64,000 nucleotides of DNA, taken from the NCBI GenBank assembly GCA_963702925.1, contig OY969771.1, forward strand, positions 3,596,001-3,660,000. The letters are read 5' to 3'. Source of the stretch: CAIKMD01 sp963702925 (lineage in GTDB: Bacteria > Pseudomonadota > Alphaproteobacteria > ATCC43930 > CGMCC-115725). The position numbers were made by a program, and so were the translations under genes. The notes below the pieces were generated by a model. That model did not search any database. It was not told the DNA's origin and worked only from the letters and a program-made list of their open reading frames with translations. Positions 15,520 to 23,962 of the stretch are shown in pieces; positions within the stretch are counted from its first letter, which is position 1; each line of letters starts with the position of its first letter.

Positions 15520-16383
15520 CTAATCCCATAACGGCTCCACTGCTGACCCCGGACTTTGCTCCTGCGGTCCGACGCGCAGAGCCTCAAATGTCATTCCAAA
15601 TTCCGGGTGATACTTTCTTGCTTCGTCAATCGGCAGCATTGAGATGCGTAGGTGTTTGGTGTACCGGCGATTGTAGAGATCAACGACACGAACCTTGAGA
15701 TTAACGCGTCCCTTTCGATCGGTTATCGGAAGATATCCTCCCCAACTTTCTCCTTGCTCCCAATAGCACACGCCAGTGCATCGACCACCTACAGGAACAA
15801 ACGTGCTGTTGTCCGAATGCGGGATCAGGGAGTTGCGCTGAAAGAGAAAGGGGTAGACCTTCAGGTTTCCGCCGATATTCACGCGGAAGTCGCCGAGGGC
15901 AGCAGCTTGCTCGACAAGCCAGACTCGCTTGAACCTCCACTTGAGCGGGCGCAAACGCGGATGGTATCCAACGTGAATGGCGACCACCGTCGTATCGGCC
16001 GAGCCGGTGTTCTTGATGCTGAAATAGACGGCAATCGCAGTGTGGTGCGTTACATTGCCGTCTACCGTGCGGCCGGTAGGAAAAGAGCTACAGAAAGTCG
16101 GACCGGGGATAATATCTACTTGCAATCGAGGTCGACGCCGGAGAGCACCGAAAATGCCCGAAAGCCAGCCTATCAATGCGGTGATTACGAAGAGGATGAG
16201 CGTTAACACCCCTTCGTTATGATTGGTCCAGTCGAATAGGGACGCGCCATAAGTCAAAAGCGCATCACGGCTCGCCTCTACCGTTGCAAAATCCATGGAA
16301 GATTTTGTGGTCTGCTCCGCGTCATCCTTCAAGAAGAAAATAACCCCCGCGGCCCGTGAAGATCGCAAGCGTGATTCTCTCAT
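15520..16383 (-). CDS. Hypothetical single-pass membrane protein
   Basis: A frame of up to 287 aa; an internal start at MDFATVEASRDALL is a plausible alternative. One strong hydrophobic helix (V-L-T-L-I-L-F-V-I-T-A-L-I-G-W-L) is followed by arginines and a ~200-residue soluble region rich in beta-type sequence (A-V-Y-F-S-I-K-N-T-G-S-A-D-T-T-V-V-A-I-H-V-G-Y). That suggests an immunoglobulin-like or similar sandwich domain. I do not recognise the family. Base composition is clearly lower in GC than its neighbours, and the gene sits between a GT87 remnant and a GT87 pseudogene, which fits an inserted cargo gene. Confidence 0.6.
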   Translation of the reverse strand: MRESRLRSSRAAGVIFFLKDDAEQTTKSSMDFATVEASRDALLTYGASLFDWTNHNEGVLTLILFVITALIGWLSGIFGALRRRPRLQVDIIPGPTFCSSFPTGRTVDGNVTHHTAIAVYFSIKNTGSADTTVVAIHVGYHPRLRPLKWRFKRVWLVEQAAALGDFRVNIGGNLKVYPFLFQRNSLIPHSDNSTFVPVGGRCTGVCYWEQGESWGGYLPITDRKGRVNLKVRVVDLYNRRYTKHLRISMLPIDEARKYHPEFGMTFEALRVGPQEQSPGSAVEPLWD

Positions 16384-16538
16384 TACGCGAGGCGCAGGCG
16401 TCAGCCAAACGCGTCACCCGGGGCTTTGACGCGTGTGCCGCGATTGCCTCGGTGAGGATCGTGCCTCGAATTAGGGGGACATGACACTTAACTCCAACAC
16501 GCGCAATTACGTATTATGTCCTTACCACTTCGCCTGTC

Positions 16539-17706
16539 TCAAGAATCACGCCGCTTGGCGAGAATAAGACCGAAGAGCAGAAGCTCCGGCAGCGTGCTCA
16601 AAGGCACCTGTGGTCCCGCCCACATCATCAGGGCGGGAAACGCCAAAGCGAGCACGAGAATGGCGATTTCGCTCAGGCCGAAACGCGCGTCCGATCGCAA
16701 CCGCTGGGCGATGAAGCCGCTGACCGCGCCGGTCAGCATCGGCAGGTCGTAGACGAAAGCATGCGGGGTCGCGAGGAAGGTTCCCGCGAGCAGCGCGTTG
16801 GTGGCGGAGGCGGTGATGCCGTTACGGAAGACGCGCCAGATGATCGCCGCCACGCAAAGCGCCGCGGCCGCTTGCGCGATCCGCGCGCCGGACAAGCTCA
16901 CGCCCAGCATCTGCAAATTCGCGGTCAGCGTCGGCATGAGGTGAAACGCCACCGCGCCTTGGTCGAATTGATTTGAATAAACCGGGAGCGCCGCCAGCCA
17001 AATCGTCCAAATCGACCAACCGAAAGCGGCGCTGGTGAGAACGACCAGCGCGAGGATCGTCAGCGCGGCGGCGGCGATGGCGCGCCACGAGCCGGCGGCG
17101 AGCAAGGCAGTCGGCACGAGCAGGCCGAGCTGCGGCTTATAGCTCAGCAGCCCGAACATCACGCCCGCCAAGATCGGGCGCGTGCCGATGAGTTCGAAAA
17201 CCGCCGATGGCGAGCGCGCCGGCGAGAAAACCGCTTTGCCCCGCGACCACCATGATCGTCGTGGTCGGCGCCGCAAGCGCAAGCACGATCGACATGGTGC
17301 GGCCTTGGCGCTCCATCGTCGCCCAGACATAAAGCGCCAGGGTCGTCCCGATCCAGACCACATAAGCGGCGGTGTAGGAGAGAAATCCCAACGGCCATAG
17401 CACCAGCAGGAAGCTCGGCGGATAGGGAAAAGGATTCTGCTGGCCCGGCTCCATGCCGAGGGCGACCTGCGCGTCGTGAAGCGCCGCCGGGTCGTAGAGC
17501 GACGCCGCCGGCTGGGCGACCGCGATTTTCGCGTAGGACCACAGCGCGAAGAAATCGCCGAAAGGCCGCGCGCCGCGGTGCAGGGTGACGCCGAGATAGA
17601 GCGCGAAATAGGCGACGAAGGCGCCGACAAGCACGGCGGCGAGCAAGCCGGTCTTGCGCTCATCGGCGCCCCATCGCCGCGCGAAGAAGGCGCGTTCAGA
17701 GGGCAT
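16539..17706 (-). pseudogene. DUF2029/GT87-type mannosyltransferase-like membrane protein, frameshifted
   Basis: The N-terminal part (from ATG 17706, MPSERAFFARRWGADERKTG) and the C-terminal part (from F-E-L-I-G-T-R-P-I-L-A-G onward) lie in different frames. They join cleanly if one T is removed from the run of four at 17197-17200. The restored protein of about 388 aa has around ten hydrophobic helices and the S-L-Y-D-P, P-F-P-Y-P-P-S and S-Y-K-P-Q-L-G motifs of GT87-type polyprenol-phosphate-dependent mannosyltransferases. Either the gene is newly inactivated or the run is a sequencing error. A remnant of a paralogous 3' end occurs at 14.8 kb. Confidence 0.8.
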
Positions 17707-17779
17707 GGCGCGCAAGATATGGCCGCGTTGCGGACACGGCAATATCTCTCTCGGTCCGCGCTCCTGGCGTCGTCATCCT

Positions 17780-17793
17780 TTGATCCAGATCAC
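17780..17793. promoter_or_regulatory. FNR/FixK-like box (one mismatch)
   Basis: TTGATCCAGATCAC differs from TTGA-N6-TCAA at the last base. It lies 66 bases before the exported-protein gene at 17852, a fitting distance for an FNR-type activator site. Confidence 0.5.
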
Positions 17794-17851
17794 AATCGGC
17801 TCGCCGGCACCCGGATAGAGTGACCTTCGCTTTTGATCAGGGAAAAACCGC

Positions 17852-18286
17852 ATGTCGAGCTTCAAACACATCCTCGCTGTGTCGTTCGCGTTCGCGCTCG
17901 GCGCGGCGGCCTTGCCCGCTGCCCAAGCGCAGCGGCATCACGGCGGCCCCGATTTTCACGGCCGCGACTTCGGACACCTCAGCTCCCATGAACGGTCGGC
18001 CTGGCGCGGCGGCGTCTGGATTCACGATTGGCATGACGGGCGCTACGCGTGGTGGTGGCAGCTGGGCGGGTTCTGGTACATCTACCCGGAGCCGATCTAT
18101 CCCTATCCGACCTATATTCCGCCCGCGATCGTCGTGCAGCAGGCGCCGCCGGTTCCGACCGGTCTGCCGCCCGCGCAATATTGGTATTATTGCGACAACC
18201 CGCAGGGCTATTACCCTTATGTCGCGTCCTGCAACAGCGCATGGCGTCAGGTTCCGGTGACGCCGCCGCCCAGCCCGCCGAAATGA
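17852..18286 (+). CDS. Exported Tyr/Pro/Trp-rich hypothetical protein
   Basis: The 144-aa product has a clear signal peptide (F-K-H-I-L-A-V-S-F-A-F-A-L-G-A-A-A-L-P-A-A-Q-A). It then has a His-rich stretch, a W-R-G-G-x-W-x-H-x-W-H-D-G-R-x-x-W-W-W segment, and a C-terminal Y-W-Y-Y-C-D-N-P-Q-G-Y-Y-P-Y-V-x-S-C-N motif with two cysteines. Small periplasmic or outer-membrane-associated proteins with this motif are common in proteobacteria and have no assigned function. Its stop overlaps the next start (ATGA), so it is translationally coupled to the S-adenosylmethionine synthetase. Confidence 0.8.
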   Translation: MSSFKHILAVSFAFALGAAALPAAQAQRHHGGPDFHGRDFGHLSSHERSAWRGGVWIHDWHDGRYAWWWQLGGFWYIYPEPIYPYPTYIPPAIVVQQAPPVPTGLPPAQYWYYCDNPQGYYPYVASCNSAWRQVPVTPPPSPPK

Positions 18287-19473
18287 AGCCGGCGGTCGAT
18301 ATTTCCGTTCTTCCCCATCCGGGAGCCGAGCCCTTCGAGATCGTCGAACGCAAAGGCATCGGCCATCCGGATACGCTCGCCGACGCTTTGGCCGAGAATT
18401 TCTCGCGCGCGCTCAGCCGCTATTATCTCGACCGTTTCGGTCACGTCCTGCATCACAATGTCGATAAGGTTCTGGTCGTGGGCGGCGCGGCGCGGCCGAA
18501 ATTCGGCGGCGGCGCGGTGACGAAGCCGATCGAGGTCTACCTCGCCGGCCGCGCGACCTGCCATTTCAAGGGCGTCGAGATTCCGGTCGAGCGTTTGGCG
18601 CTCGAAAGCGCTCGCGCGACGTTTCGGCAGGTGTTTCACGCGCTCGACGCCGAACGGCACGTCAACATCCATTGTCTGGTGCGTCCCGGCTCGGAAGATC
18701 TGGTCGAGCTTTTCGAGCGCGAACGGCGCAGCGGCGTTTGGCACGCGAATGACAGCTCGATCGGCGTCGGCTTTGCGCCGTTCAGCCCGCTCGAGCGCCA
18801 TGTGCTCGCGATCGATCGCGCGCTGTCGGGCGCGCCGATGCGCGCGGCCCATCCCGCTTATGGCGAAGACACCAAGATTCTCGCGGTGCGGCGTCACGGC
18901 AAAAGCGAATTCACCGTCGCCTGCGCCTTTTGCGACCGCTATTTGTCGGATATGGAAGACTATCGCGGCAAGAAGTCCGCGCTGACCGCGATCATCTCGG
19001 ATACCGTCGGCGGCGATGCCGTTACCACGGTCAATGCCGCCGATGACCCCGATGCCGGCTCGGTCTATCTCACCGTCACCGGAACCTCGGCCGAAGCCGG
19101 CGATGACGGTCAGACGGGACGCGGCAACCGCGCGAATGGCCTCATCACGCCGGGCCGCCCGATGACGATGGAAGCCGCGGCGGGCAAGAATTCGGTTTCC
19201 CATGCGGGCAAGCTTTACAATCTGGTCGCCCGGATCGTCGCCGAAGCCGTCACGCTCGAGATACCGGAGATAAAGGCCGCGGAATGTTACCTGGTCAGCC
19301 GCATCGGCCAGCCGGTGAAAGAGCCGCAGCTCGCACAGGTGCGGATCGCGGTGCCGGCCGGCGCCGGGGCGGCCGACTACACGCTACGGATCGAAGGAAT
19401 ATTGCAGCGTCATCTCAGCGAGCTCGACCACTTGCGGCAGAAGCTGCTCGATGGCGCCCTGACGATCTATTGA
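18283..19473 (+). CDS. Archaeal-type S-adenosylmethionine synthetase
   Basis: The 396-aa protein matches archaeal-type methionine adenosyltransferase (PF01941), not the bacterial MetK family. Visible signatures are E-R-K-G-I-G-H-P-D-T-L-A-D near the start, H-N-V-D-K-V-L-V-V-G-G, G-V-G-F-A-P-F-S-P-L-E, and the late G-D-D-G-Q-T-G-R-G-N-R-x-N-G-L-I-T-P-G-R-P segment. It makes S-adenosylmethionine from methionine and ATP. The start at 18283 overlaps the preceding gene's stop. A near-consensus FNR/FixK box upstream suggests low-oxygen expression, so it may supplement a housekeeping MetK elsewhere. Confidence 0.93.
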   Translation: MKPAVDISVLPHPGAEPFEIVERKGIGHPDTLADALAENFSRALSRYYLDRFGHVLHHNVDKVLVVGGAARPKFGGGAVTKPIEVYLAGRATCHFKGVEIPVERLALESARATFRQVFHALDAERHVNIHCLVRPGSEDLVELFERERRSGVWHANDSSIGVGFAPFSPLERHVLAIDRALSGAPMRAAHPAYGEDTKILAVRRHGKSEFTVACAFCDRYLSDMEDYRGKKSALTAIISDTVGGDAVTTVNAADDPDAGSVYLTVTGTSAEAGDDGQTGRGNRANGLITPGRPMTMEAAAGKNSVSHAGKLYNLVARIVAEAVTLEIPEIKAAECYLVSRIGQPVKEPQLAQVRIAVPAGAGAADYTLRIEGILQRHLSELDHLRQKLLDGALTIY

Positions 19474-19510
19474 GTCGCCAACGCCAGCCGGCGCCCGATC
19501 GCAAACCCGC

Positions 19511-19834
19511 TCACACGCCCTGATGAACGGCGTCCAGAAGCCTGCGGCTCGGCGGACAACCGCAGGCGAGATTGAGCGTGTCGCGCAGGATCATGGCTTG
19601 CTCTTCCGTATCGAAGCTGGCGATCGCACGGCCCGTCGCTGCACAAAAAACCGTGTACGCCGGATTGCCGAGCCACGAAGGCGTCGTCACGAAATAGCGG
19701 GTTTCGTCCAAGCGCCGCGGCGATTGCACGTCCATTTGCGCGCCCGTTTCTACGGACATTGCCGGCCTATGGGCGCTTCGCCGCCGCATTCCGAGCGGCA
19801 AAAACGCCAAAACCTTTCGGATTGAAGACAACAT
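19511..19834 (-). CDS. Hypothetical small protein
   Basis: A frame of 107 aa from ATG 19834, which has GGAG 9 bases upstream; M26 is an alternative start. The later half reads Y-F-V-T-T-P-S-W-L-G-N-P-A-Y-T-V-F-C-A, then S-F-D-T-E-E-Q-A-M-I-L-R-D-T-L-N-L-A-C-G-C. I do not recognise a family. A consensus FNR/FixK box lies 68 bases upstream of its start, in the intergenic region shared with the nitroreductase, which supports it being a real, oxygen-regulated gene. Confidence 0.55.
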   Translation of the reverse strand: MLSSIRKVLAFLPLGMRRRSAHRPAMSVETGAQMDVQSPRRLDETRYFVTTPSWLGNPAYTVFCAATGRAIASFDTEEQAMILRDTLNLACGCPPSRRLLDAVHQGV

Positions 19835-19901
19835 CGCCGACCACTCCGTAACGATTCATCAGACCTGACGGCAAAAAGACCAGAAAAGCATCGTTACGGC
19901 T

Positions 19902-19915
19902 TTGATCTGCCTCAA
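19902..19915. promoter_or_regulatory. FNR/FixK-like box
   Basis: TTGATCTGCCTCAA matches TTGA-N6-TCAA. Its centre is 74 bases from the minus-strand start at 19834, so it most likely serves that gene. A second box lies 52 bases away and faces the nitroreductase. Confidence 0.65.
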
Positions 19916-19953
19916 CGGTTCGCGATTTTGCGGGCGGCCGCCGGACGCCCGGC

Positions 19954-19967
19954 TTGAGCCAGATCAA
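19954..19967. promoter_or_regulatory. FNR/FixK-like box
   Basis: TTGAGCCAGATCAA matches TTGA-N6-TCAA. A class II start about 41 bases downstream would fall near 20002, leaving a short leader with GGGAG before the nitroreductase ATG at 20019. Confidence 0.7.
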
Positions 19968-20018
19968 AGTGTCCGCGCGCGTCCCTTCTAAGCTTGCTTA
20001 ACCAAGCGGGAGCCCAGC

Positions 20019-20582
20019 ATGGACACGATGGAAGCGATCTATCATCGCCGCGCGATTCGCGACTTCACCGAAGCGCCGGTCGCCACGGAGCAGATCAATC
20101 TGGTGATCGATGCCGCGATCCAAGCGCCCAATGCCATGGATAAACAGCGATGGGCGTTTGTCGTCATTCGCGATCGGGCCGTGCTCGCGCGCATTTCCGG
20201 CGAAGCGAAGATGCTGACCTTGAAGACGATGGGTTCCGATCCGCACTTGTCACCGTTTCGCGAGATGCTTTCTTCCGCGCAGTTCAATGTTTTCTACAAC
20301 GCGCCGGCGCTGATTATCATTTGCGGCACCGAGGATGATCGCTTTGTCGAGCAGGATTGCTGCCTGGCGGCGGAAAATCTGATGCTGGCGGCGCATGTCA
20401 ACAGGTTGGGCACGTGCTGGATCGGTTTCGCCGAGGCGTGGCTTAATCAAGCCGAGGCGAAGAAGGAGATCGGCATTCCGCCGCACTATCGGCCGATCGC
20501 GCCCATCATCCTGGGCCATCCGCGCACGCGGCCGGCGGCGCCTGAGCGCCATCGCCCCGATATTTTATGGATCGAGCCCTGA
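20019..20582 (+). CDS. Nitroreductase family protein
   Basis: The 187-aa protein has the FMN-binding nitroreductase pattern: H-R-R-A-I-R-D-F-T near the start, A-P-N-A-M-D-K-Q-R-W-A-F, a central F-Y-N-A-P-A-L-I-I-I-C, and L-G-T-C-W-I-G-F with P-I-I-L-G-H-P near the end. These enzymes reduce nitro, quinone or flavin substrates with NAD(P)H. Single-domain nitroreductases are frequent members of FNR- or Dos-type hypoxia regulons, and the consensus box upstream agrees with that. The true substrate is unknown. Confidence 0.88.
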   Translation: MDTMEAIYHRRAIRDFTEAPVATEQINLVIDAAIQAPNAMDKQRWAFVVIRDRAVLARISGEAKMLTLKTMGSDPHLSPFREMLSSAQFNVFYNAPALIIICGTEDDRFVEQDCCLAAENLMLAAHVNRLGTCWIGFAEAWLNQAEAKKEIGIPPHYRPIAPIILGHPRTRPAAPERHRPDILWIEP

Positions 20583-20591
20583 CGCTTCGGC

Positions 20592-23231
20592 TTATTTCGT
20601 CGCGTCGCTCGTGTTCGTTTGAGCAAGGGCGGCGACACGGTCCTTGATCGCCGCGGCGATCTCTTGATCGCGGTTGTGCTCTTCGGTCGCGGCAATCAAC
20701 AGTGCCGGATCGATCGCCTTGCCGAAACGCACGGTGATCCGGCCCGGGCGCGGGAATTTCCGGGTCGCCGGCCAAGCGGCAAAGCTGCCTTCGATATAGA
20801 CCGGAACGATCGCAACCGGATGGTTCTTCACCAGCACGCCGACACCCGGCAGGAAACGTTGCAGCGTGCCGTCGACGCTGCGCGCCCCTTCGGGAAACCA
20901 GACAAGGTTCCAACCGCGATCGAGCGTCAGACCGCCCATCGTCAAGCCCGATGCCACGGCGCGGTCGGGATCGATGGGGATGACGCGCGCGGCCAGGCTG
21001 AAGAACCGGCGGGATCGCGTCGTAAAGGCGACGCCGGTCCAGCCGCCCCAGCTCGTATGGCGCAGCCGCTTCTTTGGGAGCGCAGCACCCAAAGCGAAAG
21101 GGTCGAGATAGCTGACATGGTTGGGGCAGAAGAGAATTGGATCGCCTGGCGGAAGGAATTCGAGACCCTCGACCCGCAAGCGAAAGACGTGCCGCATCGC
21201 CCAACGGATCAGGAGTTCGCCAAGGGCGCGAAAGATTCCGACGAAAGATCCGAACGGCGCGAGCCAAGGCGCTTCGGTGCTGGCCGGGGCCGCGCCCGTT
21301 TCGCGCTTCGGCGCCGCGGCGGCTTCGCGCAGCAGGTCGCGCAAGGTGACGATGCGCGCGATCGCGCTTTCCTTCAAGACAAGCCCGAGGTCGCGCTCGA
21401 GCGCCAAGGTAAGCTCGACCCATCCCAAGGAATCGATCGCAAGATCGATCTGCGGCACCGTGTCGAGCTGCAGAGTCCGGTCGGGAAATCGCTGGCGCAG
21501 CCAGCGCCAGACGGCGGCGGCAGAAGGCATCTCGAGAAGCGCCCGGTCTTCGGCGGACAGCGCTTCCGCGCTCGGCGGCGCTTCGTGCCGCTGCGCCGCC
21601 CGGTAAAGCGCCGGCAGCAAATGACGCCGGATCTTGCCGAGTTGCGTGCGCGGCAGCGCGTTATGAGTAATCGCAAAGCCGGTCAGCCGCGCATAGCTCG
21701 GCAAGGATCGGGCTTGCGCCGTCAAGCCTTCCCGCAAAGCCTCGCCGAGACGCAGCGCGCCGACATCGCGCGCGGCCGCGAGATCGGGCACGACCAAGGC
21801 GACCAGCGCGCCGTCGATCCCGAGCAGCGCGATTTCGTGAATCAGCGGCGCGGTGGCGTAAACGGTTTCAAACTCTTCGGGAAAGAGCTTCTTGCCGTCG
21901 GCCAGCACGATCGTCTCGACCTTGCGTGCGCTGATGTGCAGGTAGCCGCCGCGGTCGATCGCTCCGAGATCGCCCGTGCGGAACCAGCCATCCGGCGTGA
22001 AAGCCTCAGCTGTCTTCGCCGGATCGCCGCGATAGCCGGCAAAGAGCGATGGGCCGCGCGTCTCGATTTCCCCGATGCCGGCGGCGTCCGGTTGGGCGAT
22101 CCTCAATTCCATCCCCGGCACGGGGCGCCCGGCGGAACCGGGGAGCGCTGCGCCCGGCGGGTTGAAGGTCAGCATCGAGGATGTCTCGACCAGGCCATAG
22201 CCGGTGAGCATTTCCCATCCCAGCGCGTCGAGCGTCTCCTCGACCTCGGCAGGAATCGCGGCACCGCCGCTGACGAGCAGGCGGAGAGCGGGCGCTACTT
22301 GCTTGCGCACAGGTCGCAAAAAGATTCGGCCGGGCCAATTCGTGCCGTGGCGCCGCGTCCATTGCGCGAAAGCGAGGAGCGTTCGCAGGAGCCGTGCGAT
22401 GAAAGCCGGTTGCGCCGCGATGCCGCGCCGCAGATTGTCGAGCAACGCGGTGTAAAGCCGCGGCACGCCGACGAGCGCGGTCACCCGCCCGTGCCGCATT
22501 GCCGCGACGAGCTCCGGGCCGCTGATGCCGGCAGGCAGGACAACGCCGCAACCGAGCGCGAGCGGCGTCAACATGCCGATCGTCAGCGGATAGGCGTGAT
22601 AAAGCGGCAACGGCAAAAGCGCGCGATCGCCGGGGCCGACCAGCCGCGTTGCCGCCAGCGCCAGCACATTGGTCAACAGGTTGGTGTGTGTGAGCGGAAC
22701 GGCTTTGGGCGTGCCGGTCGTCCCCGACGTGAAGACGATGACGGCGACATCGTTGGGTGCGGCTACCCGGTATTCGGCAGGCGGCGCCGCGCAAAGCTTT
22801 TCCCATGACTCGGCGGCCGGCGTTGTCTCGCCAGCGTCGAGAAGGATCGGTTGGCATTCGGGCGCGAGGCGGGACAGAAGCGGCGCGGTCGCTGCGGTCG
22901 TGAAAACCCAGCGGCAACCGGCGGTCTTGAGCAGTCGCGCCAAGTCGCCTTCATTGGTTTGAGGATCGAGCGGAACCGCCGTTGCGCCGGCGGTGACGAT
23001 AGCCCAAAGCGCGCCGATCCAGCGCGGGCTGTTGGGGGCGATGAGAGCGACTGCGTCGCGGCGGCCGATGCCTTGCCGGACGAGGCCGTTGGCTAGACGC
23101 GCGGCGGTTTCGGCGAGCTCGGCGAAAGACCAGATTTCGCAGCTCTCGCCGGCATAGGCGACAATCGCGGCGATGTCGCCGCGCGCGGCGATTTCACGGC
23201 GTAGGTCCTGCAATGTCCGCGGGGTGGCCAT
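20592..23231 (-). CDS. Three-domain fusion: acyl-CoA ligase, acyl carrier domain, PlsC-type acyltransferase
   Basis: The 879-aa protein starts with an AMP-binding domain (about residues 1-510), showing V-I-V-F-T-S-G-T-T-G-T-P-K-A-V-P-L-T-H and G-Y-G-L-V-E-T-S-S-M. A phosphopantetheine-carrier segment follows with I-D-S-L-G-W-V-E-L around residue 600. The C-terminal ~210 residues are a PlsC-type acyltransferase with N-H-V-S-Y-L-D (the HX4D motif) and F-P-E-G-A-R-S. It could activate a fatty acid, hold it on its own carrier domain and transfer it to a lysolipid or other acceptor at the membrane, similar to Aas. It follows the phasin gene and probably shares its FNR-controlled promoter. Confidence 0.9.
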   Translation of the reverse strand: MATPRTLQDLRREIAARGDIAAIVAYAGESCEIWSFAELAETAARLANGLVRQGIGRRDAVALIAPNSPRWIGALWAIVTAGATAVPLDPQTNEGDLARLLKTAGCRWVFTTAATAPLLSRLAPECQPILLDAGETTPAAESWEKLCAAPPAEYRVAAPNDVAVIVFTSGTTGTPKAVPLTHTNLLTNVLALAATRLVGPGDRALLPLPLYHAYPLTIGMLTPLALGCGVVLPAGISGPELVAAMRHGRVTALVGVPRLYTALLDNLRRGIAAQPAFIARLLRTLLAFAQWTRRHGTNWPGRIFLRPVRKQVAPALRLLVSGGAAIPAEVEETLDALGWEMLTGYGLVETSSMLTFNPPGAALPGSAGRPVPGMELRIAQPDAAGIGEIETRGPSLFAGYRGDPAKTAEAFTPDGWFRTGDLGAIDRGGYLHISARKVETIVLADGKKLFPEEFETVYATAPLIHEIALLGIDGALVALVVPDLAAARDVGALRLGEALREGLTAQARSLPSYARLTGFAITHNALPRTQLGKIRRHLLPALYRAAQRHEAPPSAEALSAEDRALLEMPSAAAVWRWLRQRFPDRTLQLDTVPQIDLAIDSLGWVELTLALERDLGLVLKESAIARIVTLRDLLREAAAAPKRETGAAPASTEAPWLAPFGSFVGIFRALGELLIRWAMRHVFRLRVEGLEFLPPGDPILFCPNHVSYLDPFALGAALPKKRLRHTSWGGWTGVAFTTRSRRFFSLAARVIPIDPDRAVASGLTMGGLTLDRGWNLVWFPEGARSVDGTLQRFLPGVGVLVKNHPVAIVPVYIEGSFAAWPATRKFPRPGRITVRFGKAIDPALLIAATEEHNRDQEIAAAIKDRVAALAQTNTSDATK

Positions 23232-23277
23232 GACATCGTCGGCCGCCGGACCGGCTCAACCACCCCGTTATGCCGTC

Positions 23278-23643
23278 TTAAGCGGCTTTTTGCGTTTGAC
23301 GGGCCGCGCCGCGCGCCGCCGCAAAACTGTCATTCGCCATGTTCACGGTCAGGCGAGCGATCTTGCTCATCTCGTTGAGATAGTCGCTCGCCGCCTTCTG
23401 CATGAATTGGCGTTGGTATTCAAATGCCTGGCTGGCATCTTTGCAGCTTGCGAGCTTGGTCCAAGCGCCCAAATCTTCTTGCATGCGCGCTTGCATGAAT
23501 TGTCCCATCTCGGCGCTGAACACCGCCAGCGAGCGCGTCCAGTAATCGAGCGCTTGTTGGTTGAAACCGACGAGAAGCGCCGGATCCCAACCGGTCATTG
23601 GTCCAGCCTTCGTGGTGTCCGAGGAAATATTTCGTTCGGCCAT
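23278..23643 (-). CDS. Phasin family protein
   Basis: The 121-aa helical protein fits the phasin family: W-x-R-S-L-A-V-F-S-A-E-M-G-Q-F, E-Y-Q-R-Q-F-M-Q-K-A-A-x-D-Y and an Ala-rich tail. Phasins coat polyhydroxyalkanoate granules and may carry acyl lipids. GGAGG lies 6 bases before the ATG. A consensus FNR/FixK box sits 71 bases upstream, and the acyl-CoA ligase fusion follows on the same strand 46 bases downstream, pointing to storage or lipid handling at low oxygen. Confidence 0.85.
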   Translation of the reverse strand: MAERNISSDTTKAGPMTGWDPALLVGFNQQALDYWTRSLAVFSAEMGQFMQARMQEDLGAWTKLASCKDASQAFEYQRQFMQKAASDYLNEMSKIARLTVNMANDSFAAARGAARQTQKAA

Positions 23644-23713
23644 AATAGCCCTCCGCCCTGGAATGATTTTTGGATGTCGTTAACAACAATATCCGAGGCG
23701 GCGCCGCGCGGAT

Positions 23714-23727
23714 TTGATCTGGATCAA
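23714..23727. promoter_or_regulatory. FNR/FixK-like box for the phasin operon
   Basis: TTGATCTGGATCAA is a close match to the classical FNR/anaerobox consensus TTGATnnnnATCAA. The centre is 77 bases from the phasin ATG on the minus strand. Confidence 0.75.
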
Positions 23728-23825
23728 CGTTGTCACGGACGCCGAGGTTTTTGAGGATGGCGGCGTCGATCCAATTCCTGACGATCGCGCAATATCGTCG
23801 CGCGACAGCAGACTGTTCCAGCTTC

Positions 23826-23839
23826 TTGATTTGCCTCAA
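23826..23839. promoter_or_regulatory. FNR/FixK-like box for the nitroreductase-MacAB operon
   Basis: TTGATTTGCCTCAA matches TTGA-N6-TCAA and lies 130 bases upstream of the exported nitroreductase start. The intergenic stretch 23644-23962 holds this box and the phasin box and no gene that I can support. Confidence 0.65.
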
Positions 23840-23962
23840 AGCTTGAGTCGCGCCTTCCCGCTTTGATGCGACCGGTGAGCTTCGTCGCAAGCCGTGCCGC
23901 GGCGCTGCCGTTGGCGCGACAGCCTTACGGCGAAGCGCCGTGACCCGAGAAGGAGAATGCTC

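Noticed and set aside
16384..16538. Sequence GGGGACATGACACTTAACTC resembling the end of a transposable element
   Set aside because: It is only a short string reminiscent of REP-associated or IS ends; no inverted partner or transposase was found, so no element is claimed.
14629..16538. A genomic island integrated at tRNA-Phe with att repeats
   Set aside because: No integrase and no second copy of the tRNA 3' end could be found; only a diverged gene-tail repeat flanks the segment.
20619..22808. A 729-codon open frame on the plus strand
   Set aside because: It runs antisense to the well-supported acyl-CoA ligase fusion and has no recognisable motif.
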